Below are positions 34,233 to 45,772 of a DNA stretch of 64,000 nucleotides, piece by piece. A program made the translations under genes and the position numbers. Source of the DNA: DATKFM01 sp046154965 (GTDB taxonomy: Bacteria > Pseudomonadota > Alphaproteobacteria > Dongiales > Dongiaceae); assembly GCA_046154965.1 (NCBI GenBank), contig JBJXDY010000061.1:1-64000 (forward strand). The letters run 5' to 3'. Numbering within the stretch: the first letter of the stretch is position 1; each line of letters starts with the position of its first letter. The notes beneath the pieces were generated by a model, which saw only the letters and a list, made by a program, of their open reading frames with translations, had not been told where the DNA came from and searched no databases.

Positions 34233-36200
34233 TTACTTGTCCTGCGCGTTGCCCTTTTGCTGGGCGGGATTCGCATTCGCCGTGCTGCTGTTGCCGCCGC
34301 CGCTGAAGATGCTGGTGATCAGGCTGTCGAGGCCGGAGCTTTCTTCCTCCGGTTCGGCCATGGCAATGGCGACCGGATAAGGCAGCGGCCGCACGGGTTC
34401 GCCCTTCAACGCCTCTTTCATGTAGGCCTGCCAGAGCCGCGCCGGCAGGCCGCCGCCGGTCACGGCCTTCATGGGAGAGTTATCGTCATTGCCGACCCAG
34501 ACGCCGGTCACCAGTTCGGCGGAGAAGCCGACGAACCAGGCGTCGCGGTAGTCCTGGCCGGTGCCGGTCTTGCCGGCGATCGGGCGGCCGAGGCGGATGC
34601 CGCGGCCGGTGCCCCAGTCCACCACGGCGGACATCATGTCCAGCATCTGCGAGACATTCACCGGATTCAGCACCTGGCCGGGGCCGTTGCCATCCCTGCG
34701 GTAGAGCACGGCCCCGTTGCGGTCGCGGATCTCTTCGATGCCCCGCGGCCAGACGCCGGCGCCGCCATTGTCCAGCGCGGCATAGGCGCCGGTCAGCTCC
34801 AGCAATGAAACGCCGCTGCTGCCGAGCGCCAGGCTGGGGCCGGGCGTGATGTCGGCGGTGATGCCGAGGCGGCGGGCCATCTCAGTGACCCGCTGGCGGC
34901 CGATCTGTTCGGAGATCTGCACGGCGACGGAGTTCAGCGAGCGGGCGAAGGCTTCCCGCAGGGTGACATCGCCATAGTAGCGGTCCTGGTAATTGTCGGG
35001 TTTCCAGCCCTCGATGCTGAACGGCGAATCCTTCATCACCGTTTCCGGCGTTAGGCCCTGCTCGAGTCCGGCGAGGAAGACGAAGGCCTTGAAGGCCGAG
35101 CCGGGCTGCCGCAAAGACTGGGTCGCGCGGTTGAACTGGCTGCTGCTGTAGTCGCGGCCGCCGACCATGGCTTTCACGGCGCCCTCGGGCGTCATGCTGA
35201 CCAGCGCCGCTTGCGAGGCTTGCTTCTCCGGCCCACCCTCGTCGAGCACGCGCACCAGCTCGGCCTGGGCCATGCGCTGCAGCCGCGGGTCCAGCGTGGT
35301 AACGACCACGAGATCGCGGTCGACGAAACCGACATAGCTCGACACCTGGTCCATCACCCAGTCGGCGAAATGCTGGCCGGTGCGGTCGGATTCCACGACG
35401 TTCGACTGGCTGCGGCCTTCGCTGGCGATCTTGTCCGCCTCTTCCTGTGCGAGGTAGTCCGACGCCACCATGTTCTGCAGCACCAGCCGCGCCCGCTGGT
35501 CGGCCACCACGTCATCGGCGATCGGGTTGTAGCTCGAGGGCGCCCGCAGCAGGCCCGCCAGCATCGCCGCCTCATAGGGCGTGACGAAGGCGGCCGGCTT
35601 GCCGAAGAAGCGCTGCGAGGCCGCGTCGACCCCATAGGTGCCGGCGCCGAAATAGACGCGGTTCATGTAGAGCGAGAGGATCTGATCCTTGGTGAAGCGC
35701 TGCTCCAGCCACAAGGCCAGCAGCATCTCCTGGCCCTTGCGGCGGATGGTGCGGTCCGGCGTCAGGAAGACATTCTTGGCCAGCTGCTGGGTGATGGTGC
35801 TGCCGCCCTGCACCAGCCGCTGCTCGCGGATGTTCACCCACATCGCGCGCGCGAGGCCGATGGGGTCGATGCCGAAATGGCTGTAGAAGCGCCGGTCCTC
35901 GGTGGCGACGATGGCCTCGGCCAGATGGGGCGGCAGATTCTCCACCGTGACCGCCTGGCCGTAGAGATCGCCATAGCTGGCGAGGATCGAGCCGTCGGCC
36001 GCCAGCAGCGTCACGCTCGGCCGCCGGGTCGCGCTCTCCAGGCGGTCGATGCCCGGCAGGTCGTAGAGCAGCCAGCCGAGAACGATGAACCCCGCCAACA
36101 CCGACCAGCTGGTCAGCACCGCTGTCCAGCGCAGCAAGCGCCGGCCCCAGCGGCGCTTGCCATCAGGTTTCCTGGCTGAGGATGACTGCTTCTTTCCCAT
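34233..36200 (-). CDS. Class A penicillin-binding protein, PBP1a family
   Basis: A 655-residue bifunctional cell-wall enzyme with one N-terminal membrane anchor. The glycosyltransferase domain has ATEDRRFYSHFGIDP and GGSTITQQLAKN. The transpeptidase domain has the nucleophile motif QPGSAFK, SLNS and KTGT. The C-terminus is an Asn/Gly-rich tail. It polymerises and cross-links peptidoglycan. With mtgA it gives two glycosyltransferases in this window. Confidence 0.94.
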   Translation of the reverse strand: MGKKQSSSARKPDGKRRWGRRLLRWTAVLTSWSVLAGFIVLGWLLYDLPGIDRLESATRRPSVTLLAADGSILASYGDLYGQAVTVENLPPHLAEAIVATEDRRFYSHFGIDPIGLARAMWVNIREQRLVQGGSTITQQLAKNVFLTPDRTIRRKGQEMLLALWLEQRFTKDQILSLYMNRVYFGAGTYGVDAASQRFFGKPAAFVTPYEAAMLAGLLRAPSSYNPIADDVVADQRARLVLQNMVASDYLAQEEADKIASEGRSQSNVVESDRTGQHFADWVMDQVSSYVGFVDRDLVVVTTLDPRLQRMAQAELVRVLDEGGPEKQASQAALVSMTPEGAVKAMVGGRDYSSSQFNRATQSLRQPGSAFKAFVFLAGLEQGLTPETVMKDSPFSIEGWKPDNYQDRYYGDVTLREAFARSLNSVAVQISEQIGRQRVTEMARRLGITADITPGPSLALGSSGVSLLELTGAYAALDNGGAGVWPRGIEEIRDRNGAVLYRRDGNGPGQVLNPVNVSQMLDMMSAVVDWGTGRGIRLGRPIAGKTGTGQDYRDAWFVGFSAELVTGVWVGNDDNSPMKAVTGGGLPARLWQAYMKEALKGEPVRPLPYPVAIAMAEPEEESSGLDSLITSIFSGGGNSSTANANPAQQKGNAQDK

Positions 36201-36317
36201 ATGCGGATATCAGGTTAGATATGGCCAGCCGGCGGCATCGGCAACATAGGAATTCGACGGCCCGGATGTTCCGGCAAAGCCGATCTCCAGCTCATCATCG
36301 TCATTTGCAGCCGTTCC

Positions 36318-37316
36318 ATGTGGTCTCCGCAACCCGATCTCACTTTCCGCCGCGCCAGGCCCGATGACGGCGAGCTAGTCGCGGCGATGGCCGCGCGGCT
36401 GTCCGAGGACGAGGGCAGTACCGAGCCCACATTGTTTACCGACGGTGATTTCCGCCGCCATGGCTTCGGCGCCAAGCCGCTGTTCCGCTGTCTGATCGCC
36501 GAGCTCAAGGGTTCGCCTGTGGGTTACGTTCTCTATTGCCGGGAGTATGACACCGACCATCTCTGCCGTTGCATCTACATGGCTGATCTTTATGTCGAAA
36601 AGGCGGCGCGGCGGCGGGGAATCGGCCATGATCTGATGGCCGCCATGGCCGATGACGGACGGCAGTGGGAGGCGCCGCTGGCGATCTGGACGGCGCTGCG
36701 CCACAACGCCGCGGCGCGGGCCTTCTACCGCCAGGTCGGCCATGAGCAGAGCGGCCTGGTAGAATGCATTGCCGAAGAGGCGCAGTTCCGCGCCCTGGTT
36801 AATGAAGCGCAGACGCCGCCGCCCGCGATAAGGCTGCGACCGGCGGGTGTGGCAGATTGCGCGGCGATCGCCGGCTTTCTTGCCGGCCTCTATGAGGAGG
36901 TGAACAGGCCCGCGCCCGAGGATATCGAAGGCAAGCTGCGCCGCGACGGCTTCGGCGCCGAGCCCGCTTTCAGCGTCCTCATCGCCGAGGCGCAAGACGG
37001 CGAGGCGATCGGCTATGCGCTCTACTGGCTGACCTACATCACCCAGTCGGCGGCCACAGGCGCGCTGCTGTCCGATCTCTATGTCGTGCCGGCCCGGCGC
37101 CGCCGCGGTGTCGCCCGCGCATTGATTGCAGAAACGGCGCGCGCCGCCGCCGCGACGGGCGGCCGGTACGTGTTCTGGGCGGTCGATGCGGACAACGAGC
37201 GCGGCCGCGCCTTCTACCGGACGATCAGCACGGAGGCGTCGGAGACCGTGATCTATGGCTGCGATTTCCAGGAATTCGCTCTCCTGGCCGGCCGCGCCGT
37301 GGGGTGGCGCCGCTAG
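36318..37316 (+). CDS. Tandem GNAT acetyltransferase
   Basis: A 332-residue protein made of two GNAT domains. The first (about 1-158) has MADLYVEKAARRRGIGHDLM; the second (about 168-325) has SDLYVVPARRRRGVARALI, both acetyl-CoA P-loop motifs. The halves also share GFGAKP/GFGAEP and LIAE segments, so the gene arose by internal duplication. The substrate is unknown. It overlaps or abuts the leader of the TPR gene. Confidence 0.88.
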   Translation: MWSPQPDLTFRRARPDDGELVAAMAARLSEDEGSTEPTLFTDGDFRRHGFGAKPLFRCLIAELKGSPVGYVLYCREYDTDHLCRCIYMADLYVEKAARRRGIGHDLMAAMADDGRQWEAPLAIWTALRHNAAARAFYRQVGHEQSGLVECIAEEAQFRALVNEAQTPPPAIRLRPAGVADCAAIAGFLAGLYEEVNRPAPEDIEGKLRRDGFGAEPAFSVLIAEAQDGEAIGYALYWLTYITQSAATGALLSDLYVVPARRRRGVARALIAETARAAAATGGRYVFWAVDADNERGRAFYRTISTEASETVIYGCDFQEFALLAGRAVGWRR

Positions 37317-37372
37317 GTTTGCCGGGCTATCGTCGCCCCTTGCAAAGCCCTGGGACAGCCACCCGCGAATCC

Positions 37373-37993
37373 ATGATCAAGCTGCAACCGCCCACCGGCG
37401 CCAGCCGCCAACCGACGCTCGACAGCCTGGCCGCCACCTTCGACGAGGCGGTGCGGCTGCATCGCGCCGGCGACGTGGCGAAGGCGTTTGAAATGTATCG
37501 CCGGGTTCTGGCGATCTATCCGCGCCATGCCGATGCCCTGCAGATGGCGGGCGTCTGCGCCGGGCAGCTGGGCGATCCGGCCAGCGGCGTGCCGCTGGTG
37601 CGCCGGGCGATCGCCCTGCGGCCGCACGCCCCCGGCTATCAGCTCAATCTCGGCAACCTGCTGCGCATGCAGGGCAAGGTCGAGGAGGCGGCGGCGGCCT
37701 ACCGCCATGCGGTGCATCTGGATCCGCTGTTCGCCGATGCGCATAACAACCTGGGCAGCGCGCTGCTGCTGATGGGAAAGCCGGCAGAGGCGCTGCGGTC
37801 GCTGCAGCAATCCGCCCGGCTGAAGCCGGATTTCCCGGAGACCCAGCGCAACCTCGCCACCGTGCTGCTGAAGCTGGGCCGGCCGGAAGAGGCGAAGCCG
37901 GTGCTGCGCAACCTCCTCAAGCGCCATCCCGGCGATGTTGAGGGGCAGAAGCTGCTGGAGCAGGCGGAACAGGCCGGCGGCACGGCGGCGTGA
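37373..37993 (+). CDS. TPR-repeat protein
   Basis: A 206-residue protein with four to five tetratricopeptide repeats from about residue 22, for example HRAGDVAKAFEMYRRVLAIY and the following units. No signal peptide or catalytic domain is seen. TPRs mediate protein contacts; related short proteins occur next to sulfotransferase or glycosyltransferase domains, which are missing here. The start at 37373 is the ATG nearest the first repeat. Confidence 0.85.
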   Translation: MIKLQPPTGASRQPTLDSLAATFDEAVRLHRAGDVAKAFEMYRRVLAIYPRHADALQMAGVCAGQLGDPASGVPLVRRAIALRPHAPGYQLNLGNLLRMQGKVEEAAAAYRHAVHLDPLFADAHNNLGSALLLMGKPAEALRSLQQSARLKPDFPETQRNLATVLLKLGRPEEAKPVLRNLLKRHPGDVEGQKLLEQAEQAGGTAA

Positions 37994-38040
37994 CATTTTT
38001 CGCTATTTCCCGCGCCCTCAACTCGCTGGCGTGGTTGAAG

Positions 38041-38190
38041 GATTCCCGAGAAAGCGCGATTCTAAGGGACCTTGATTCCGGGGAACGATGCCATGCAAGG
38101 GAATCACTGCCCCGGCGCCGCCGGGTTGCGCGCAATTACCCACGCCCCGGCGCATGCCGTATCCCGATACACAATGTCCAACATCGAGGC
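38041..38190 (-). repeat. Dispersed intergenic repeat, copy B
   Basis: On the minus strand this matches copy A at 125-260 in its first block (GCCTCGATGTTGGACATTGT) and its second (TTCCCTTGCATGGCATCGTT), with a diverged GC-rich middle. It occupies most of the 404-base gene-free gap 37994-38397. The rest of that gap has only a CCCCTCGCCCCGCGCAGCGG-type short repeat and the rhodanese leader. Confidence 0.7.
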
Positions 38191-38397
38191 CGGCGAAGAG
38201 CGCCGGCGGCAAGGACTATTATAGGATGTTTTTCCGGAAACTGTGAGCGGGAATCGGCGAGTGCATCGGTGCTCACGTCCCCTCGCCCCGCGCAGCGGAG
38301 AGAGGGGACAGCGCTTTGCAATGATCCCCCATTGAATGGGGCGTCGAATAGGACTATCTGCGCAACATAGTTCTGCGGAAACCAGAGGGACGGAAAC

Positions 38398-38778
38398 ATG
38401 CCGATCGGTGTCAAAGAGCTTCTGGCCGAGGCGAATGCGGCGGTGCGCAAGCTGTCGCCGGCGGAGGCAGCGGAGATGATGAAATCGGAGAAAGTTCTCA
38501 TCCTCGATGTGCGCGACCCCAGCGAGGTGCAACAGTCCGGCAAGCTGAAGGACGCCGTCAACGTGTCCCGCGGCATGCTGGAATTCCGCGCCGACGCCGA
38601 GACGCCCTATCACAATCCGGCCTTCCAGAAGGACAAGACCGTGCTGGTCTACTGCGCCTCCGGCGGCCGCTCCGCCCTCTCGGGAAAGCGGCTCAAGGAC
38701 ATGGGGTACGGCACGGTCTACAACATCGGCGGGTTCAAGGAGCTGGCCGAGGCGGGGCTGCCGACGGAACCGGCGTAG
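38398..38778 (+). CDS. Single-domain rhodanese-like protein
   Basis: A 126-residue sulfurtransferase-type protein. LDVRDPSEVQ is the CH2A-like motif and VYCASGGRS holds the active-site Cys. It is probably cytoplasmic; the physiological donor is unknown. A GAGGGACGG site precedes the ATG. It is followed by the convergent toxin gene. Confidence 0.88.
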   Translation: MPIGVKELLAEANAAVRKLSPAEAAEMMKSEKVLILDVRDPSEVQQSGKLKDAVNVSRGMLEFRADAETPYHNPAFQKDKTVLVYCASGGRSALSGKRLKDMGYGTVYNIGGFKELAEAGLPTEPA

Positions 38779-38821
38779 GGGTTCTTCGCGCTCTCAGCCC
38801 AGCGCGTTAGCGCGCGAAAAA

Positions 38822-39178
38822 CTAAGCCGCAAGCCAGCGCTTCAGCAACGCGGCAACCGCATTGCGCTCCCGCACCGCCAAGCTGCCAATGCGCCGGATT
38901 GACGACGTTTCGAAGGTCGCCAGACGAGCCAGCCGGATCACGCAGGGTGCGGGCAATCCAGTCTTCGCCCAATCCGCGATGGCGATATCGTCAGGGCGCA
39001 GATCCTGCATGCCGCGCGCCGTCGTCACGATCGCAGCGAAACAGGATTTGTGCGCGGCATGAAAGGACTCTGTCGATACAACCAGCGCCGGCCGGCGCTT
39101 GCTGTCATGGCCTTCGATAAATGGGAAGGGGACCGAGACCAGGTCCCAACGCTTAAAGGTCACGAAACGCCTCGTCAT
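38822..39178 (-). CDS. MazF/PemK-family toxin
   Basis: A 118-residue PemK/MazF-fold protein. RWDLVSVPFPF followed by RRPALVVS is the family N-terminal signature. These toxins are ribosome-independent mRNA endonucleases. The gene starts inside the last 26 bases of the antitoxin gene, the usual antitoxin-first order. The family-level call is firm; cleavage specificity cannot be read. Confidence 0.87.
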   Translation of the reverse strand: MTRRFVTFKRWDLVSVPFPFIEGHDSKRRPALVVSTESFHAAHKSCFAAIVTTARGMQDLRPDDIAIADWAKTGLPAPCVIRLARLATFETSSIRRIGSLAVRERNAVAALLKRWLAA

Positions 39179-39389
39179 CTTCGGGCGTATCCCAGTCGCC
39201 CATGCTGCGGGCGCGGGTCAGCCGCCAGGCCAGGTCCTCAGACAGGCCGGGCTTGGCCTTCACAATCGTGACTTTCCGGCCCTTGATGGCAAAGGCAACG
39301 CGATCCCCGGCCTTCAGGCCGAGGGCCCGGCGCACCGCGGCCGGGATCGTGGTCTGATACTTCGTCGTCAGGCGGGTCACGGTCGTCAT
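39153..39389 (-). CDS. AbrB/MazE-family antitoxin
   Basis: A 78-residue protein. The N-terminal swapped-hairpin DNA-binding domain reads LTTKYQTTIPAAVRRALGLKAGDRV. The acidic C-terminal tail (GDWDTPEDDEAFRDL) would bind and neutralise the toxin. AAGGAAG lies before its ATG. It presumably represses the operon through its promoter just upstream. Confidence 0.88.
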   Translation of the reverse strand: MTTVTRLTTKYQTTIPAAVRRALGLKAGDRVAFAIKGRKVTIVKAKPGLSEDLAWRLTRARSMGDWDTPEDDEAFRDL

Positions 39390-39416
39390 GGCGCGGCTTC
39401 CTTGGGTAAGGGGTAT

Positions 39417-39445
39417 AGAGTATTACATTTGCCGCGCGTTTTCAA
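39417..39445 (-). promoter_or_regulatory. Putative promoter of the toxin-antitoxin operon
   Basis: Minus strand: TTGAAA (39445-39440), 17 bases, then TACTCT (39422-39417). The -10 lies in a near-palindrome, GTAATACTCTATAC, a plausible AbrB-type operator. Confidence 0.35.
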
Positions 39446-39502
39446 TAAAGAGCGTGGCGCGCGGCCCGGTCCCTCGTTACGGCCCCCGGCTCCCCACGGA
39501 AG

Positions 39503-39634
39503 CTAGCCCCGCGTCAGACCGAGCGCGCTATCCAGATAGAACTCGACGTCGCCGGCCAAAAGCCCAAAGCCGGTGAAGAGATCATACGCGGCCACCGCAA
39601 GGCCGCCGGTGTAGTAGGCGGTGGGGTCGGTCAT
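39503..39634 (-). pseudogene. 5' remnant of a SAM-dependent methyltransferase gene
   Basis: A 43-residue open frame starts MTDPTAYYTGGLAVAAYDLF and continues GLLAGDVEFYLDSA, then leaves the family after about 37 residues and stops. This matches the N-terminus of class I methyltransferases that go on to a glycine-rich SAM motif, which is absent here. The gene was truncated just before that motif, beside the toxin-antitoxin genes. It is too short to be functional. Confidence 0.65.
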
Positions 39635-39820
39635 GCTAGGCGTCCGTCAATGATCGGAATTAGCTGCGCGACTCGGTGTCAATACGGCAATCGAAGTCGG
39701 AGCGATAGAGTGCATCCCGACAATCTAGACGTGTTGCGTGGCTCGGGCGATCATGTCAATGGGCCGACGCAATCAGTGGCGAAGATGGTGCCATGTACTA
39801 CTTCCCGAAATGAGGTGCTT

Positions 39821-40558
39821 ATGACTGCAGAAGCATGGTTCGAACGAGAACTTGAACAGTTGCGACGAAACAGTGAGGCCGCAATACAATTCCTTTACGC
39901 ATGGTTGTCCTTTCACGCATGTGCTGGTGATTCCCAGGAGATCCGGCGCGCTATCAACCGAACGCCGCTGTTCTGGAATACCAGTCTGGGAGCGCTGCAA
40001 ACGTCTCTATTTATTGCGCTCGGACGAATTTTTGACCTAGATCCGAAGAGCCATAGTCTTGAGGCCATCTTGCTCATCGTCGAGAAGAATCCGGGAATAT
40101 TTTCACGACCATCATTGGCACGACGAAAGGCCCAGCAGTCGCCAGGCGCGCCGTGGATTGATGAATATGTTCAGAATGCCTATGTGCCGGACGTATCTGA
40201 TTTTCGGCGTATACGCCGATTCGCACAGAGTAGAAGATCGGTCTATGACAAGGCGTACAAGAAGATTCGAAACAAGGTATTTGCCCATAGTGGGATCGCG
40301 ACGCGCTTGCAGTCGGACGAGCTTTTCGGCAGCACTAAAATCGGCGAGCTTCAGCGATTGGTCTTGTCACTTCGAAATCTACAAGAGACTTTGTATCAGT
40401 TGTATATGAATGGCAGGAAACCGCAGGCGATGAAAGTCAGGTATGGTGTCACCGCACTTAGACGCGCGGCATCACGGAACGATCATTACTCACTGCCTGT
40501 CCAAGAGAGAATTGTTGTCGAGGCGTTCAAACTACTTAGGTCTCTTTCGACAGCATGA
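39821..40558 (+). CDS. HEPN-domain protein, AbiU2-like
   Basis: A 245-residue protein with a lower-GC, differently biased sequence than its neighbours. The helical pattern, with FWNTSLGALQTSLFIALGRI, an ending ARRK segment and RNKVFAH (the HEPN R-x-H type motif), resembles the HEPN AbiU2 group. HEPN proteins are RNases or their relatives in phage defence and toxin-antitoxin systems. No cognate antitoxin is adjacent. The ATG at 39821 follows GAGGTG. Base composition and site suggest horizontal gain. Confidence 0.65.
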   Translation: MTAEAWFERELEQLRRNSEAAIQFLYAWLSFHACAGDSQEIRRAINRTPLFWNTSLGALQTSLFIALGRIFDLDPKSHSLEAILLIVEKNPGIFSRPSLARRKAQQSPGAPWIDEYVQNAYVPDVSDFRRIRRFAQSRRSVYDKAYKKIRNKVFAHSGIATRLQSDELFGSTKIGELQRLVLSLRNLQETLYQLYMNGRKPQAMKVRYGVTALRRAASRNDHYSLPVQERIVVEAFKLLRSLSTA

Positions 40559-40606
40559 TGGATCCTAGCGAACGATACGCTACGCCTGAATCGCCTGTTT
40601 TAATGA

Positions 40607-40688
40607 TTGTCATCCCCGCGAAAGCGGGGACCCAGAGGCTATAGCGCGCGCTGTTTCTCCTGGGTCCCCGCTTTCGCGGGGATGACAA
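40607..40688. repeat. Perfect 29-bp inverted repeat
   Basis: Arms at 40607-40635 and 40660-40688 are exact complements (left arm begins TTGTCATCCCCGCGAAAGCG), with a 24-base spacer. Each arm also has an internal CCCCGC/GCGGGG hairpin. It lies 31 bases after the gyrB stop and could end gyrB transcription. A half copy opens the window. Confidence 0.85.
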
Positions 40689-40719
40689 GAGATGGTGTGC
40701 CGGCGGGAACGGGCGACGC

Positions 40720-43179
<2,460 letters not shown>

Positions 43180-43226
43180 CTGTGCAACTGCTTGATCCCT
43201 GGCGCCGGCGAAAGGCGGGCGCGGAC

Positions 43227-44450
43227 TTAGACTGAGCGCGGCGCGATCTTCGCATCGCGCACATCGAAGAATTGGGCGTCGCCGGCCATCGCGTCGAAGA
43301 ACGCGGCGTCGGTGCCGGTGAGCCAGGCCTGCAGCCCCAAATGCCGCAGTTCGCCGAAGAAGGCGTGGCGGCGGGTTTCGTCCAGATGGGCCACCACCTC
43401 GTCCAGCAGCAGGAGCGGCGTTTGCGCCCGCAGATCGGCCAGCAGGCGGGCGAAGGCCAGCACCGTGGCCACCAGGAGCGCCTTCTGCTCCCCCGTGGAG
43501 CAGAGGGCGGCGGGCATGCCGCTGTCCTGGTGGATGGCCACGAGATCGCTGCGGTGCGGCCCCCAGAGGGCGCCGCCGGCCTCGGCATCGGCGGCGCGGG
43601 AGTGGGCCAGCATGTCCCGCAGCCGCTCCTCGGCGGCCAGGGCGGGCATCTCGCCCAGCCAGCTATCGACAGCCCCTTCCAGACGCAGCAAAGCCCGCGG
43701 GAACGGCCCGGGGCCGGCGGCCATGGAAGCGGTGAGTCTCGTAATCAGGTCGCGCCGCGCGGCCGATATGGCGATGCCGCGCTCGGCGATCTGCTGTTCC
43801 AGCGCCGCCAGCCAGGCGGGATCCCGCCACCGCTCGCCCTCGCCGCGCAGCACCTGCACCCGCTCCTGCAGCAGGTGGCCGTACTGGCCCAGGCGCTTGG
43901 CGTGATCGGGATCGAGGCCGAATACCAGACGGTCGGTGAATTTCCGCCGGTGCAGGGCGCCATCGAGAAACAGCCGGTCCATCTGCGGCGTCAGCCAGGC
44001 CACCGACAGGATCTGCGCCAGGGCCGACTGGCCGCCGGCGAGCGCGCCGTCGATCTTCACCAGCCGCCGGTCGCGGCCGGCAGCGGCGGGATCCCTGCCG
44101 GTGCCCAAATCGATCTGCGCCCCAGGCCGGTTCACCGTCGCGGCGATGCCCCAGGCGGCGCGGCGGGGCTGGCCGTCGGTTTCGCCAGGAATCATGCGGT
44201 CGATGTCAGGCAGCCGCGCATGGCGCAGGCCGCGGCCGGGGATCAGGAAGGAGATGGCCTCCAGCAGGTTGGTCTTGCCGGCGCCGTTGGGGCCGGTGAG
44301 CACCACCGGCCGCCGGTCCAGATGGATCTCGGCCCGGCCGTAATTGCGGAAATCGGTCAGCACCAGCCGCTCCAGCCAGACGACAGGCCCGGCGGAATGC
44401 CTGATGGCATCGCTGGGCGCGGATTGGCGCAGAGCCGGGGCGTTGGACAT
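43227..44450 (-). CDS. recF: DNA replication and repair protein RecF
   Basis: A 407-residue SMC-like ATPase. Walker A is TGPNGAGKTNLLEAIS, Walker B lies in LLLLDEVVAHLDE, and STGEQKALL is the signature. It loads RecA at gapped DNA through the RecFOR pathway. An N-terminal extension of about 25 residues suggests a later start is possible. It lies 10 bases after dnaN. Confidence 0.95.
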   Translation of the reverse strand: MSNAPALRQSAPSDAIRHSAGPVVWLERLVLTDFRNYGRAEIHLDRRPVVLTGPNGAGKTNLLEAISFLIPGRGLRHARLPDIDRMIPGETDGQPRRAAWGIAATVNRPGAQIDLGTGRDPAAAGRDRRLVKIDGALAGGQSALAQILSVAWLTPQMDRLFLDGALHRRKFTDRLVFGLDPDHAKRLGQYGHLLQERVQVLRGEGERWRDPAWLAALEQQIAERGIAISAARRDLITRLTASMAAGPGPFPRALLRLEGAVDSWLGEMPALAAEERLRDMLAHSRAADAEAGGALWGPHRSDLVAIHQDSGMPAALCSTGEQKALLVATVLAFARLLADLRAQTPLLLLDEVVAHLDETRRHAFFGELRHLGLQAWLTGTDAAFFDAMAGDAQFFDVRDAKIAPRSV

Positions 44451-44460
44451 CGGGCCGCCG

Positions 44461-45579
44461 TCAGACCCGCATGGGCATCAGCACATAGAGCGCGCTGGGA
44501 TCGCCGACGTCGCGGACCAGGGTGGGCGAAGCGGCGTCGGCCAGCGCAAACTGCGCGCCCTCGCCCTCGATCTGTTCGGTGATGTCCAGCAGATATCGGG
44601 AGTTGAATCCGATATCGATGCCGGTGCCGCCATATTTGACTTCGAGCTCCTCGCTGGCGCTGCCGCTCTCCGGGCTGCTGGCCGAGAGGATCAGCGTGCC
44701 TGCCTTCAGCGACATCTTCACCGCCCGGGATTTCTCGCTGGAGATGGTGGAGACGCGGTCGACGGCCGCGGCGAAACTCTTGCGGTCGACTTCCATCACT
44801 TTGTCGTTGCCGGTGGGAATGACCCGCTGATAGTCGGGGAAAGTGCCGTCGATCAGCTTTGAATTCAGCAGCACCGCATCGAAGCCGAAGCGGATCTTGC
44901 TGTCGGACAGCGCCACCTCGACATTGTCGGAGGTTTCCTCGATCAGCTTGCGCAGCTCGCCCACGGCCTTGCGCGGAACGATCACGCCGGGCATGTCGGC
45001 CGCACCGGAGGGCAGCGCCATTTCGAAGCGCGCCAGGCGGTGGCCGTCGGTGGCGACCGCGCGCAGCACCTTCACGTCGCCTGTCGTGTGGGCGTGCAGA
45101 TAGATGCCGTTCAGATAGTAGCGCGTCTCTTCGGTCGAGATGGCAAAGCGCGTGCGGTCGATCAGATTGCGCAGATCCTTGCCGGCGATGGAGAATTTGC
45201 TCGGCAGATCGCCGCCGGCCGTGGCCGGGAAATCTTCCCGCGGCAATGTCGCCAGGCTGAATTTCGAACGGCCCGCCTTCAGCGTCACCTGGCCGCCATC
45301 GGCGGCGCCTTCGATCTGAATCTGCGCGCCTTCCGGCAGCTTGCGCACGATGTCGTAGAGCGTATGGGCGGAGACCGTGGTGGCGCCCTTGGCGCCGACC
45401 TGGGCGGCCACTTTCTCGACGATGGTCAGATCCATGTCGGTCGCGGTCAGCGCCAGCATGTTGTCGGACGCATCCAGCAGCACATTCGACAGGATCGGAA
45501 TCGTATTGCGGCGCTCCACGACGCTCTGCACATGGGCGAGCGACTTGAGTAGAGCGCCCCGTTCAATGGTGATCTTCAT
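44461..45579 (-). CDS. dnaN: DNA polymerase III beta sliding clamp
   Basis: A 372-residue clamp protein with three repeated domains. It starts MKITIERGALLKSLAHVQSV and ends YVLMPMRV, both typical. It encircles DNA to give the polymerase its processivity. It sits between dnaA and recF in the classical order. Confidence 0.97.
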   Translation of the reverse strand: MKITIERGALLKSLAHVQSVVERRNTIPILSNVLLDASDNMLALTATDMDLTIVEKVAAQVGAKGATTVSAHTLYDIVRKLPEGAQIQIEGAADGGQVTLKAGRSKFSLATLPREDFPATAGGDLPSKFSIAGKDLRNLIDRTRFAISTEETRYYLNGIYLHAHTTGDVKVLRAVATDGHRLARFEMALPSGAADMPGVIVPRKAVGELRKLIEETSDNVEVALSDSKIRFGFDAVLLNSKLIDGTFPDYQRVIPTGNDKVMEVDRKSFAAAVDRVSTISSEKSRAVKMSLKAGTLILSASSPESGSASEELEVKYGGTGIDIGFNSRYLLDITEQIEGEGAQFALADAASPTLVRDVGDPSALYVLMPMRV

Positions 45580-45772
45580 GTCGCGACTGACTTTCTTGGG
45601 GATCTAGCGATGGCTGTGGAGGACGCCCCGGCACCCGTCGCCCCCCGTTTTCTTTCGCCGGCTAAAACCTGACGATCCCTGCCGGCCGATCGGATGCCCA
45701 GAGCTTTTGCGAATCAGTCGATCACTATAGCAAATAGCGCCGAAAAGGTAAGGCTTTTGAGCGCCCGGCGGT

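Noticed and set aside
38255..38300. tRNA-like or CRISPR-like repeat
   Set aside because: It is a single CCTCGCCCCGCGCAGCGG-type palindrome without spacers or cloverleaf.
40607..40688. Insertion-sequence terminal repeats
   Set aside because: The arms enclose only 24 bases and no transposase gene; it is a short intergenic palindrome.
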